This document shows, piece by piece, positions 12,795 to 24,500 of a stretch of DNA of 64,000 nt (position 1 is the stretch's first letter; every line of letters begins with the position of its first letter). The position numbers were made by a program, and so were the translations under genes. Location of the stretch: NCBI GenBank assembly GCA_000328365.1, contig KB299905.1, positions 104,059 to 168,058 on the forward strand. The letters run 5' to 3'. The DNA is from Capitella teleta (taxonomy: Eukaryota > Annelida > Polychaeta > Capitellidae). The notes under the pieces are model-generated. The model did no database searches and was not told the DNA's origin. It saw only the letters and a list, made by a program, of their open reading frames with translations.

Positions 12795-14565
12795 CTCAGG
12801 TCACCAATCATCAAATGAGACCAAAAAGAGACTCCTCTCGTGATTCGCTTTCGTCTCTTGAACTACTTCGCTCATAAGCCTTGCGTTCCGGATTGTAAAA
12901 AATAATAGAAATAAAATAGAAGTTTGCCTTCAATTACTGGATGTCCGTCGCTCCGCCAATTTGGTGACCGTTGGTGACCCCGTACCGGAAGTAAAGACTC
13001 AAGGAGTCTCGTCCACGATTGACTCAGTCTCAGTAAAATTACCGGAAGTGAGGACTGTGAAAAAGAATGCGCGGTAACAAGGTCTCATCGACACCGAAGC
13101 GGTTGCGTAAGCGACGAAGTTCCACCGATCGACACCGGCCATTTTGTTTCACGCCACAGCAACTGATCGACGCAAACGCGGCGGTATTCAAACCGATCGT
13201 GACCTCTTCGGGCAGCAAACTGGCCATGAGCTTCACGTCTGTATACTTACGCACAAAGACTCAATTGTCCACTCCTCCAACCGCATATTCAAAGCGAATT
13301 TGGAAAAAGCGCAGTCGTCCGACAGCATACAGCGGAAGGCATCCAGTACAGCCACGCTGCCTACGTGGAGGCTACCCCCTTTTGAAAATGGCCCTCATTC
13401 CCGATCGCTACCCAGTGCCCAAGATTTCACCGCCACTTACACGAAAACACTTCAGTGGACTTGAAATGCGTTCACCGTCACAGATTTCTGAGGTAGACTA
13501 CTGTCACAACCCCGTTTGATCCTTGGTTTCCTTCGGTCTTTGTAACTCTCGTCAATCGTTTCAGCGTTTCCCGGAGGGCGTGCTTAAGACCCTCGAGTGT
13601 TTGCGTCATACAGAGGACATTCCTGTCCCTTCTAGTGGTTAGCAGCATACGATTGTTTTGGTTTTTGAGTGACTTGAGAAACAGGAACTTTTTATCCCAC
13701 AACTCCACAAGAGAAGTCCGAGTTCAGCGCTCAGGATTTGAAATTTCAAGTACACCTGTGTAATCAGCTCCAGGTATGAAACCGCTACCATCGAATGTGC
13801 GTGCAGCGCAACACTTCAATCAACCAGCCAGCGTCCGTGTATTTCAGAAGTTTATTAGGATGATTTATAACTATCATGCATCGATTCATTCCAAACGCCA
13901 CAAGCATCATGCAGCCGCTCCATGCAACCATCAAGGGACGTTCCGAATCTTCAGCTCCCAGTTGGACAACATCAGACTCAGTAGCTTTCGTTTGAGCTAA
14001 GGGCAGTGTGGCAGAGGCGGCTCTCCTGGCACACCCATGCACCCACCTTGTGCACAGATGCTTCGGTGTCTCTCCTGGAACAGCCAGTTGTTGGATAACA
14101 GCAGCCCTTTGTTTACATCAGGCGTCATCTGAAGGGCGAGATGCAGTGCTTTCGATCGGCGGTTGCTTGCAGCTTATCTTGGTGTGCGGCGATTTCAAAC
14201 CTGGACTGACAATCACGGTTGTTGAAGACGGACCCTTCTGTGGATTATGGTGCGCTCTATAGCCACGACCAATTAGTAGCTGATTGCCTCCCTCGGGACC
14301 CGCAGCAAATTTGGTCATCCCCAGCGAAGACTTTTCAATTTTTCGTGGACCTAGTGTTCGTAAATTAAGGCCATCATGGAATTAGTTCACCACCAACAGA
14401 TGGTGCGTCATACCACGGTCTTTCTTAGTCCCCAATTGCCTTCAGGAGCAACTGATATGACAGGGAAGTTATCCAGTACTCGGGCTGATTGGAAAGACTA
14501 TATATTTTTGGCCCACTCTGTATTGTGCAACTATTGGAACACGCTCCTCGCTATGAATTGCAATT
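12795..14565 (+). mobile_element. Ty3/Gypsy LTR retrotransposon fossil, CsRn1-like
   Basis: A decayed LTR-retrotransposon remnant. The left part (about 12795-12960) has the look of an LTR end with an AATAAA-containing U5-like tract. It is followed by TGGTGACCCCG at 12972-12982, complementary to the 3' end of tRNA-Trp, the primer used by CsRn1-type elements. Further right, short blocks resemble Gypsy pol in the correct order: a reverse-transcriptase block with PDRYPVPKIS (about 13392-13425), an RT-connection block near 13850, an RNase H-like start near 14060, and an integrase-core-like block ending in DWKDYIF (about 14490-14510). About 1.8 kb remains of an element that is usually near 5 kb, so large parts including most of gag are gone. 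It is thoroughly broken, with probably more than ten breaks, and looks old. No 3' LTR was found. Confidence 0.7.
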
Positions 14566-15655
14566 GAATTAATAAAATATTTAATCTAATGCATGAATTG
14601 GGACAACGATCGAAAGTAATCGTCAGGAGAATTGTTAAATCAAACTGTCAACATCACAAGCAAAGATATTTTCCAATTTATACTTTAGCTGTTGGCTCCG
14701 ATTATTGTACCCGAATTAATAGCTGTCGCGCAGGATAAAAAGCCTCGTTTCTAGTTAATCTTTCAATTGCAATTATACTTTTGCTGTGCTAAATAATACA
14801 TTAAAATCATTGACAAACCTTTCACACAACTTTGACAGCTTTCGTTCACACAACTTTGACAGCTTTCAACGACGGAGCGCGTACGGCCACATCAACGAAA
14901 TATCTCAATGTTTCGGTGGATAAATATCTAATGTAAACCATAATGCTTTCATTTATTTAGTGCTCGTCAAAGTGGAACACAAAGATTGTCGACGTCCATT
15001 CGTAACCATGGAAACGATTACCATGCATTTTTTGTCCGTCATATATTATTATATGCTCATATGGATGTGTTTTCAAATGTGCAATTGACATTTTAATCTC
15101 GTCTTACAAATGAAATTGACAAACTGTGTATGAAACCAAAGAATTGAAAGAACTGCTGAAGATCTAGAATTCTAGCCATTAAGAACATTTTGTAAAATAA
15201 AAAATGTATCGAAAGACGGGTACCCCTTACATTATTTGAAGCCGAACTGCAAATTACTTCAATACTTTTACTAAAGATATTTAAATGTTTAGTTATAATG
15301 CTGAGAAAATCGGTCGAAAACTTTCCAAGCGGAGCTACTAATGGCTAATGATCTGTAACAAGAACCGAAGTAATTTTCTGATTGCACTTCGATTTGATTC
15401 AACATTGATGTTAATTGCAGATCGAATACCAGTGCGTTCAGGAATGTAATAATATAATTAATTAATTAATTAATAATTAATTAATTAATTAATTAATTAT
15501 AATTAATTAAAATAATATAATTATATGGGAATCGTACGTTCAGCAGAATACGTTTACTTTTGTCTTTAGACTCATTGTCTGCTCTATGGTGCAGATCAAA
15601 GTTAAATTGTCTGCCATCAGAATTTGCTTGTAAGCCACTTGCACACCGTTTATTG
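14566..15655. other. A+T-rich spacer with simple repeats
   Basis: No gene seen. It contains a perfect 24-bp tandem repeat of TTCACACAACTTTGACAGCT plus TTCG (about 14820-14868), an RFX-like palindrome GTAACCATGGAAAC at 15002-15015, and a (TTAA)n-rich tract at about 15451-15528. Confidence 0.6.
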
Positions 15656-16080
15656 CACACTCAGTGCTACTTCCTCCTTGACTGATTGGAGAGTAAAGAT
15701 GGTTTAACTGGAACGGCACTTACCTGGATGAAATATTACCCTAAAGATCGTAAGAAATAGTGTCAAATTAACGATGCTGTTGACTGCTGCATGTGATCTC
15801 TCCATCGATATACCTCAAGGATCTGTCCTGGTCGAACTTCTCTTCCTCTGTTACATATTACCACCAAAAATAATATTCATAGAACATGGAAATCATGCAA
15901 TGACATATGCTACTGCACTTGCAAAGATATTCAACTTTACTGCCCACCGACCCCGACCTTCTCGACTTAAACGAAGGAACAACTTGAACTAATGGATATG
16001 TACGTGGGCCTAAGAATAGCCTCATCTTTCTCGCTTGTGAAATCTAAATGAATCGATTCTACGGTAATATTCGGCGTGTC
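15656..16080 (+). mobile_element. CR1/L2-type LINE fragment, reverse-transcriptase core
   Basis: Conceptual translation contains DIPQGSVLVELLFLCYILP (about 15807-15865), matching the hallmark VPQGSVLGPLLFLLYTLP block of CR1/L2 superfamily reverse transcriptases. Just upstream, GTALTWMKYYPKDR matches the Gt(v/a)LxWixSYLxdR block. Downstream, the expected YADD position reads YATA, so the active site is lost. The piece is 5' truncated and carries stops. It may be the same copy as the C-terminal piece beginning near 16450, separated by about 370 bp of unrelated sequence. Confidence 0.8.
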
Positions 16081-16449
16081 AAATATTACACAATCAAACA
16101 GTCGTCCAATATGGGTTAATTAGAACTACTACACAAGTAATACATTATAAATAAAATCCCGTATATTAATATAAAGCGGCTCTTTTAGAGCATGCATATA
16201 CGTGGACCATTGAAATGTGCGTAAAAGGTCAAGAGGTTACCACAAAATGAACATCACATTCACATTATCTTCTTTCTCTCGCTTCTCTCTCTTCGACACC
16301 AAACAAAGAACCTCGGGATCTCATTGCTATTTTGAGCACCACATTTTGAACACGTTTTAATGAAAATTTCAGCCAGAATAAAGTAATCATTATTGCATAT
16401 AACTTATTCCTTTATGCAATAGTCCATGCTGATTAATGTCACTCATTTT
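16081..16449. other. Spacer between LINE pieces
   Basis: A+T-rich, with no coding similarity seen. It sits where a LINE copy would continue from RT to its C-terminal domain, so it may be an insertion or unrelated flanking sequence. Confidence 0.35.
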
Positions 16450-17292
16450 CCCGTTGCCTTGCGTTGATGCTCGACCAGCGGATGCACATGGACGATTTCA
16501 TCGTAAAGACTTGCCAGATGTGCTTTCTCCAACTACGAGACATCTCCGCCATCAGAAACTCGCTGACCGACTCTGCTGCTGCGCAGATTGTGCATGCACT
16601 TGTGACGTCTCGCTTAGACTATTGCAATTCTATGCTGACCGGATGCAAGCAGCAGCATCTTGCGAAGCTCCAACGCGTCCAGAATTTAGCCTCCAAAGTG
16701 GTTCTTGGTCGCCGATGCCAAAACTTCGACAACAGCAAGGCGCGGCTGCAGTACCTACATTGGCTGCCGATCGAGGAGAGGATTGCATACAAAATCCTAC
16801 TGATGACGTTTAAGCGCCTGCACGGCAAAGCGCCTCGATACCTACACGCAGAGCCCTACGAGCCGCCTCGAGATCTACGCTCTGAAGGGACCATTTTTCT
16901 GTCTGCCCCTCAAAGACGACCTCGGACAGCCCTCGGCCATCGAACATTCAAAGAGACAGCTCACCGACTCTGGAATTCCGTGCCTTCTGTTGAGTGCCAA
17001 AGTATGCTGAATGCAGACTCTTTTAAGCATCGTTTAAAGACTGAATTATTTACATATGTTTTTATAATGCAATAGTCTGCTTCACTTTTAATATGAACTT
17101 TTATCATCCGAGCTATTTTATCAATGTTCTACCTTACTTTTTATCCCTATGTGTGCTTCAATTTTGCCATGAACTTTCATTATCATTTTGTGCAATCTTT
17201 TTACATCTATGCAGCGCAACTGAACATTCATGGAATGGATTTTATGGCACTATACAAATAAATTTTATTTTATTTATTTATTTATTTTGTAG
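16450..17292 (+). mobile_element. CR1/L2-type LINE 3' end, ORF2 C-terminus plus tail
   Basis: An open frame of about 200 codons (to 17075) encodes the typical C-terminal part of a CR1/L2 ORF2: MLDQRMHMDDF (NLGVxLDxxLxxxxH block), then VTSRLDYCNSMLTG, LQRVQNLASKVVL, LHWLPIEERIAYKILLMTF, and the ending AHRLWNSVP followed by FKHRLKTELF. The frame is unusually intact compared with neighbouring elements, so this may be the youngest LINE here. After the stop comes a short 3' UTR with GGCACTATACAAATAAATTT and a TTTA/TTTTA repeat tail (about 17266-17289), the usual 3' signature of this superfamily. The 5' end is truncated; the RT core at 15656-16080 may belong to it. Confidence 0.88.
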
Positions 17293-17409
17293 GTCTCATG
17301 ACCACTGTATTTTATGGGGAATGAACCATTATCATTTTGAATCCGTTTGGAATCCGTTTGACCATGTAGCCAATCGATGTAGAGGTGGTGTCACTACACC
17401 TTGAAAGAG

Positions 17410-17805
17410 GGTGCGAATGTACTCCAACACATTAAGACTAAACGAAGTCAAGACTGAAGATACATCGCTCTAAAACATGTACGGGGCACGGTCGATGGTC
17501 TATGAAGGAACCAAGATATGGAATTCTCTATCAAGAGAGTTAATTACGAGTGCCGCAGCCATCGCCGTCCTTCAAGAAAAAATTGAAGACGTTTATGTTT
17601 CGTCAATGCTACATAGCCTAATATTTTAACTCATATCTTAGCATTCTGTGTATGTAAATATTACGTCTCAGGGTGTTCCGGTGCAGTGAGTTTTTCGACC
17701 AGGAAGAGGACGGGCTCTTGCCACGGTTTTCTCACATATAAAATGGCACCACACACCATAGTGACTTCCTTAACCCTCAACAACATTGTTTATTATTATT
17801 ATTGA
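17410..17805 (+). mobile_element. Second CR1/L2-like LINE fragment
   Basis: Begins with MYSNTLRLNEVKTE (about 17416-17457), the WMxxNxLxLNxxKTE block. It then jumps to YGARSMVYEGTKIWNSLSRE (about 17477-17540) and, in another frame, a KLKTFMFRQC-like ending near 17580-17610, which are the last blocks of the ORF2 protein. The region between these blocks is deleted. A 3' UTR-like stretch follows, ending in a (TTA)n tail at about 17788-17803. It lies immediately downstream of another LINE tail, so two truncated 3' ends are stacked in the same orientation. Confidence 0.7.
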
Positions 17806-19708
17806 ATGAAATTTTCATTTATGTTAGGTGCATAGAAACTTGATATTATAATTGCACATTTTCGTGCCATAAACGAATAAACGAATAAATTAATTGTTAT
17901 TAATTAAGACGTAACCAATGCTGCAATCGTTGAGCATCTCTTGCTCAAATATACGGATTAAATATACTTTTGTTTTAGTAATTCATTTTCCTCATTTGAA
18001 AAGTAGTTGTTATATTGAACAGGGCTAAAATTAATGATGCCGCTCGGGTGCCTCGATGAAGCACACCTCTGAGTTCCACGAAAACAAACCATAGAAAGGA
18101 TTCAAATGAACATGTGAATACACCAAGGTCACCCTCCCTGCGCGTGCGTCGGTCGGATGATTCAGGACATTCGAAACCAGAGCCTGAAATAATTAGTTTT
18201 AGTTTTGTTTGGAAGTCGTCATGGCAAAGAAAAAAAAAACAGCGCAGTTCTTAGAATGTTCACTGAGCGGCGTTAGTTCAATGATTGATTCCGCTTTCCT
18301 GGTTGACCCCGGTTGACCTCAGGACTTTATAATGTCCAGCTTTTTCCTGTTATCTTAAAATACCTTCTGCATTCCGTGTTAGGAGGAAGTGACTATCTCA
18401 GCTGTACCTGGTTGGCGCCGAGCTCTTCACAATCGTAAGTGAAAACACCGCCCTCTTCGCACACCTGCCGAGCTCAATCTGGATGGCATACAGGTGTGTT
18501 GTCAGGGGTTACCTGTGGGGGCGACTTCAAGAAAGGGCACGATAGATGTGCCATTGCTTATAGCGGTGCAGTGGTTGACAACAATAAGACTTGTACCACC
18601 TATGTCCTAGCTCTCTCAGCTGTGTTTCTCGCTGTCGGGCGGTGACAAACAACCTCGTTGTTGCTCGTCGCAGCTGTAGATTCTAACGAGACGATTGTCG
18701 GCTGATATCCACGGATGAGCAGACAATGCGCTCATTTCTTGAGACAATTGAATGTCTCCGTCTTGTTATATTTGCAGAGGAAATTATCTTCGACTCAGCT
18801 GCTGCATGCTTGGAATAACACACAGCAAACTTTGGCGACGTATACAAGAGATGCGCCATGAATACCCGAAACCGGCTGCTTGCGTTCGGAGTTATTTCGT
18901 CTTAGTTGTTGAGTTTGAGTTGTGGCTTTTTCAGTTCATCTTGCTGTTCTGCCATGCACTGAAGGTCACTTGAAGGTCACTTGGACTTCATGAGATCACT
19001 CTGTAAGGGTTCTTTGCGAGCGTCCAAGGATTCGTTCCTCTTCTAACTCAGCCAGAGTCCTTGTCGCAGCTGAGACCTCGGCTTTCTAAGATGCATAATT
19101 CAGAAGGCTGAAATCGAAGGTCTCCTGTATCCTGATAAATCCTTACTTCTTTGAGGATTATACTTGAATCTAGGATTCAACGTATACTACACTGATTTCA
19201 GAATCTCTTTCATACATAACACTCAAGCTAAACAATTAGAACAATTGATATATCATGTGTTGATAAAAGCACGAGACACGCAGTCGAGTACGAAAAACTG
19301 AAATGCCTCGATATACAAACTGCTCAAGCATAACGATTGCGTCATGTTGGCGACACAAAGGAGAGTACATTCTGATAGAATGGAAAGCGAAGCAAAAATT
19401 ACTAGTTTGTCGATTTCGGACAGCAATCAGGTTTGGATTCACATTTCCACATGGAACACACCCATCGCAGAGATCTTTTTTACAGAAGTCTTTTTTTTGT
19501 TTGTTCTGTGTTTTGTTGAGAAAAATCGGCATTAAAAACCTGAGCGTATTGATGCTTTGACTCTGAAGTTTTCACTCCACCAACAAGAATGAAAAAAAGT
19601 TAGGTTTTGTTATGAAAAAAATATATATATACTAGAAAAATACAAAAGGGTATGAAGTGCAATGCAAGTTGTCCAACGGGAAACAGCTTCCAGATTGAAA
19701 AAAATATG
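17806..19708. other. Intergenic, no gene recognised
   Basis: No supported gene. The only notable site is a direct repeat of AGGTCA with 5-bp spacing (18963-18979). Confidence 0.4.
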
Positions 19709-19710
19709 TA

Positions 19711-20383
19711 CAGAGTGGGCCAAAAGTAGTCTATCTACTCCATGTTAAAAACAAAACTCAAATATTGATAAAAATGTAACAACTATAAAAAACAACTACC
19801 TGGTATGGATTGGCTATATTATTCTGCGCCTGTTTATGCAAAGATATCAAGTAAAATGTGAGTTTTGAATGAGGGAGGAACATTTAAATGCGAGTGGTGA
19901 GTGATCGTGAAGAGAGCAAAATCAGATGAGCCCCTGAACGAGCATTAAGGACTGTCATCGCTTGTATGGCGCTCCGATACAAACTCTCTGCTTTGTTTTG
20001 ATTTTAGGAGATAAACATCAGTTCTACTGTCACCATAATAGCACTCTCAAACAAAACAATTGTATGAGAGCGTTGCCTTAATGAAGCTTATCCATGGTCC
20101 AGGGCCCTGTTTGCCGCCAAAAGTGGAAATATCGCGAAATGATGAGTGTACTTTATTAATTTAGATAAATCGGCATAAATGCTGATGAAATTGAAATAGA
20201 AATGATAGAAATAACAGCATGGCATGTTAAACTAACCATACCAAATATTTCTTTCTCTTATCTTTGTGAGATTTTTACACTGCAATCTGTTTCGTAACAC
20301 TTTCTCCGAAATGCGCAGCACTATTTAAAAGCATTGAGATCTTTAACATGGAGTAGATAGACCACTTTTGGCCCTGCACTCTG
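19711..20383. mobile_element. Complete mariner-like MITE, 673 bp, TA target site
   Basis: Flanked by TA on both sides (19709-19710 and 20384-20385). Left terminal repeat: CAGAGTGGGCCAAAAGTAGT then CTATCTACTCCATGTTA. The right end, read on the reverse strand, is CAGAGTGCAGGGCCAAAAGT then GGTCTATCTACTCCATGTTA. The terminal inverted repeats are about 38 bp and differ by a small indel and one substitution. The interior is A+T-rich and shows no transposase ORF, so the element is non-autonomous. TA target duplication and the CAGxGTGGGCCAAAAGT start point to the Tc1/mariner superfamily. A 5' partial copy lies at 8081. Confidence 0.88.
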
Positions 20384-20385
20384 TA

Positions 20386-21479
20386 TATATTATACATACC
20401 TGTACCTGTAAGAAGCAAGTTGATAACAAAATCCGTGAATAAAAAGTCTGAAGCGGAAAACGGATGCCTCAGCAGAAACAGGGAAGGAATTTGGAATTAA
20501 AAGGTTAATCGGATTGCGTCATTTCTGCACATGCGCACCCGCACCGGGAATAACCAATAATTATGGGTGTGTATAAGATTGGTTGCCATGGCAATCGTTC
20601 GTACCAATAGATTAGCGGAAAGAGGCGGATATCCATAGAAGAAGTGCGAATGTGAATCTAGGTCACGTGACTTGGGATGTGAGCGAGAGTAAGAGGGAAA
20701 TAATCAAATAATTAAACAATAATCAACGCTCAGTAATTAAGGGTGATTAAAAATACGAACAATCTGCATGAAGGATTGGGATTTTGTTCAGAGATTTTGT
20801 TGTTGTTGCTGCTGCAATACGTTTGAATGATTTTGTTGTGCAGTCAGCCTTTGTCTGTTCCGCAATCAATCAACTGATTTCTAGGAGATTACATTAATTA
20901 TGGGTACATTTAATCATTGCACTATATTGTCAAAGTGACAGCCTCATTACTTTGTATAATCAAGCAGTAAGCCTTCGTTGAACCGTGCGTACGTTCACAA
21001 TTACTTGGTCGTTAATCCTATCAGTAATGACGCTCCTCTTGGTCGAAACGACGACATTGAATTCGTGCCTAGATCTAAGGACACTGACGACCATGTCAGC
21101 CACTGAGAGCACGCGCAGCATCGAAGACACGTACTTCGTTTTGACCTCATACAGGTCAAGTGTTGTTCACCCAGATCACGTGACAACAAGGTCACATGAT
21201 ATGATTGTTGCGAAGTGAGGATATGTGCCGAAATGATCGGACTGTCAATTTCGTACATCATTGACAATTGCAATCTGATGAACTGATAAGTTAGAGATGG
21301 AAACCAGAGGAAAAGAACCAGAAAGAAACGACATCTCTTATTTTTCTCTTAGTAATTTCCATAATTTGTCTACTTTAGTGTACGTCATCAGTGAGGCATT
21401 TCAATCATGAATATTCATAAGAAAATTCGGAATAGACAATTTCCCATCTTAATTGAAATAAGTGTCCATCACAATTTCT

Positions 21480-21517
<38 letters not shown>

Positions 21518-24500
21518 TAAAATTAAATATATAAATAAATAGACCGCATTAAATCGCCCGGAATCCTTTTTACAACTTACTTTTAAGGTCAAATATTCAC
21601 CGGAAACCATTGACTGCAAGTGAAGACATCCTACAGCAAAATACGCCTCGCAACTTAGCAACTCTGGTATCCATTGGCAACGGTGAGTACAACTGGCAGA
21701 TAATCATAACGTACCGCGGAGGAAGCAGAATTGAAAGACATTATCCTGTAATGAAGTCAAGAAAGAAACCGCATTCAATTAGTTAGCACCACGTGTAAAA
21801 TGCACCGGAAGTCGTCTCCGCTTCCACGAAATCGTGCAGAAGAGAAAAAAAAAAAAAAACCCACACCCGTGAACAAAACCGAAACAGCGACTGATGCATC
21901 GTAAATGCAGAATTGATATAAATACGACATCAAAGGAAGAAGCGGCCGAATAACGGACCCTGCATCATGCCTCATTCGAGCTAAGGTCTCCACTGAGATA
22001 TCTCCGTTGGTGCTAAAAAGAACGCACATCTCAGATATAGCAGCTGATGTTCTCTTTGATTCTCTTTGCTCGCTTATGCATGGTTTTTTCCTCAAAGAGA
22101 AATGCAAATAGACTCGGCCAATGAGCGACTGAAACCATATGAGAACCAATTTAGTTCAGTTGCCCGTTCTATCGCCAGAAGGACTCGGGCTTTCACTGCG
22201 CATGCGCGGAGTTAAACAACTGTTGCCTGAGTGACAAGTGACACGATTCTTTCAGATCGGTGCCACATTGTGTCACTGAGTAGGTGACGTCTGATGTACG
22301 CACGTGTCTGCTGTCACCTTACAATTAGGATAGGTTAATGGGTGGCAAGGGAATGACGCAAGTTTAAGAAGGAAATCCGTGTTTTTTTTTTGTTTTGTTT
22401 TGTTTTTTTTCTGTTTGTGGAACCAGAATTTGATAGAGCGCCTTCGTTCCGTGAACGCGGGTTGTGTGATTACGGGAAGTCTCATTGTAAACAATTTCAA
22501 TTTCGAGATTGAGCTTAAATAGAAATTAAATATATCATTCGTGGTATCCCAGACTGAATGATATGAAAAAAAAAAAAAAAAAAAAAAGACTATTCGTGGA
22601 ATTGTTATGCGATCTATTTTTTACTCTCAGCACTTTCGTGGTAAATCACACAGATTATCCACTCGGCTCCATTAAAATTTTTTTTTTTTTTATCTTATGG
22701 CAGTACATTTCGCTTCCAATATATTTGAGACCCAATTTCACTCAAATTGATGGACAAAACCAAGGAGATGAAATGAACACAGATCAACGGAAACATGCGA
22801 TGATGCCTAGCTTTAATCTATTTCCCACCGATTCCCATTGAACCAATGGCGCCATTTGCTTAACACGGTCAGGCAAACTCCGCTGATTATTGCATTGATT
22901 TGCCAATAAATGACTGCAATGAAACCGATATGACACGATTTGCCAGATACAATAGCTGCCAGATATCTTGAAGCCCTCGTTCAATACCCATCGCCCCGTC
23001 TGTCCAATTCCCCCGTATAGCCGCAACCCGCACGTGACCCTCGCCCGACCTTCTTTCGTGCCACCCCAACCAGACCGGTATTCAATGTAGCAAGTTGTTC
23101 TTTTGTAAGCTAGCGTTCGTAAATCACGTGTTCATGTCGACCATTCTACCTTTCCCCCTCCTTGTTTATGGAGTCGTCATATTCTTATTCATAGCCAGTA
23201 TTGTTCGTGTGACATGTTCAAGCTTGTGCCATGTTCAGCGAAGGGGACCCAGGACGGATGGGGTTTGGTAGCAGTGCTCTTGTTCGTCATAAGAAAGCCT
23301 CGGTGATATTCAGTCCTCTCGCCCTTCTTGCGTAGGAGTGGAGGAAAGCTTTTAGCCCAAATTAGACCATCTGCTGTTATGCTCTGATAGGAAATAATGA
23401 CGCTGTTATGGCGCTATATCGTTTAATGCTCAAGATTATCGAGATGATGAAATCTGCTTTTAATGTGCAATTTTACATTTCTGGTTATAACGAGATGATA
23501 AGTTAACGATCAACCACGCAAATAAAAACATCTCAATTTTGCATGATTACGCAATGGATGGTAAGCCGAATGAGGTGTGCAGCAAGAAGGGGAACCAAAG
23601 AGCAGCATGCAATGGAGAAATAAATTTAATTAAGCGGTGCCTGGATCGCAGGCCTCAAAATCCCGATGTGGCCCAGGGGCGTACTAAAACGCCTCATTGC
23701 TTCACGGATCTCGCTTCGTTGAATCTGGCAATGAGCCAAGTATATCGACAACGAAATGAACAATTCTCCGTAGGTATCAATCGACTCGGATTTAAACTAA
23801 GTAGCGTCTGCGGAGAAACGATTCTTTATTTTAACGTGATTGTCAAAATAAAACATTGGTCTTTTCCTATCATTCCACTTCAATGCATCGAGGATCTTTT
23901 TCGTTTCAGTTCAATTTCAGGATAAATTCTCCGAATACGTGGTCTGTCATTGATTAACATTAAACTGACTGGAATGCCGATTGCTGAGTGTTCTTTGAAG
24001 CCAGCTTCTTTTATATTAATGTTCGTGGAAAACTTGAAGAAAAAAATCCAAAATGACCAGATATGGAAAACGAGAGTATATATAGACTCCTGCGTTGATG
24101 ACACTTTGGTAAATATCAATCAATCTCAAAGCAGTCAACTCTTGGGTAGCTTACAGGCACTTGGTTCAAAAGAAAGAATCATGAAGAATTTATTATAAAT
24201 GCGTCATTATGTCATCAATAATCCACGCTACACTCTCCGTGCAATTGTAGCGGTTATTGTGGGAGTCTTACGTTCTGAATAGCAGCTCTGAATGGTGAGC
24301 GCCTCCGTCATTGTCTCATACGCCGGGTGAAATGAAGACGAATCGTACGCTTGTTCGTTGAAGCAGTCCATGCAAATCCGAGCGAACACACCCTACCTTA
24401 AGCCTCAGCTGCCTGCAGTGATGCATTGGTCTTGCTTTTTCTGTTTTTCTGATGCTTCTATCATCTTAATCAGCTTATATGTGAACCGCGAGTTCTCCGA

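Noticed and set aside
13067-13519. 150-codon open frame as a host gene
   Set aside because: It lies within the Ty3/Gypsy fossil and contains part of its reverse-transcriptase region.
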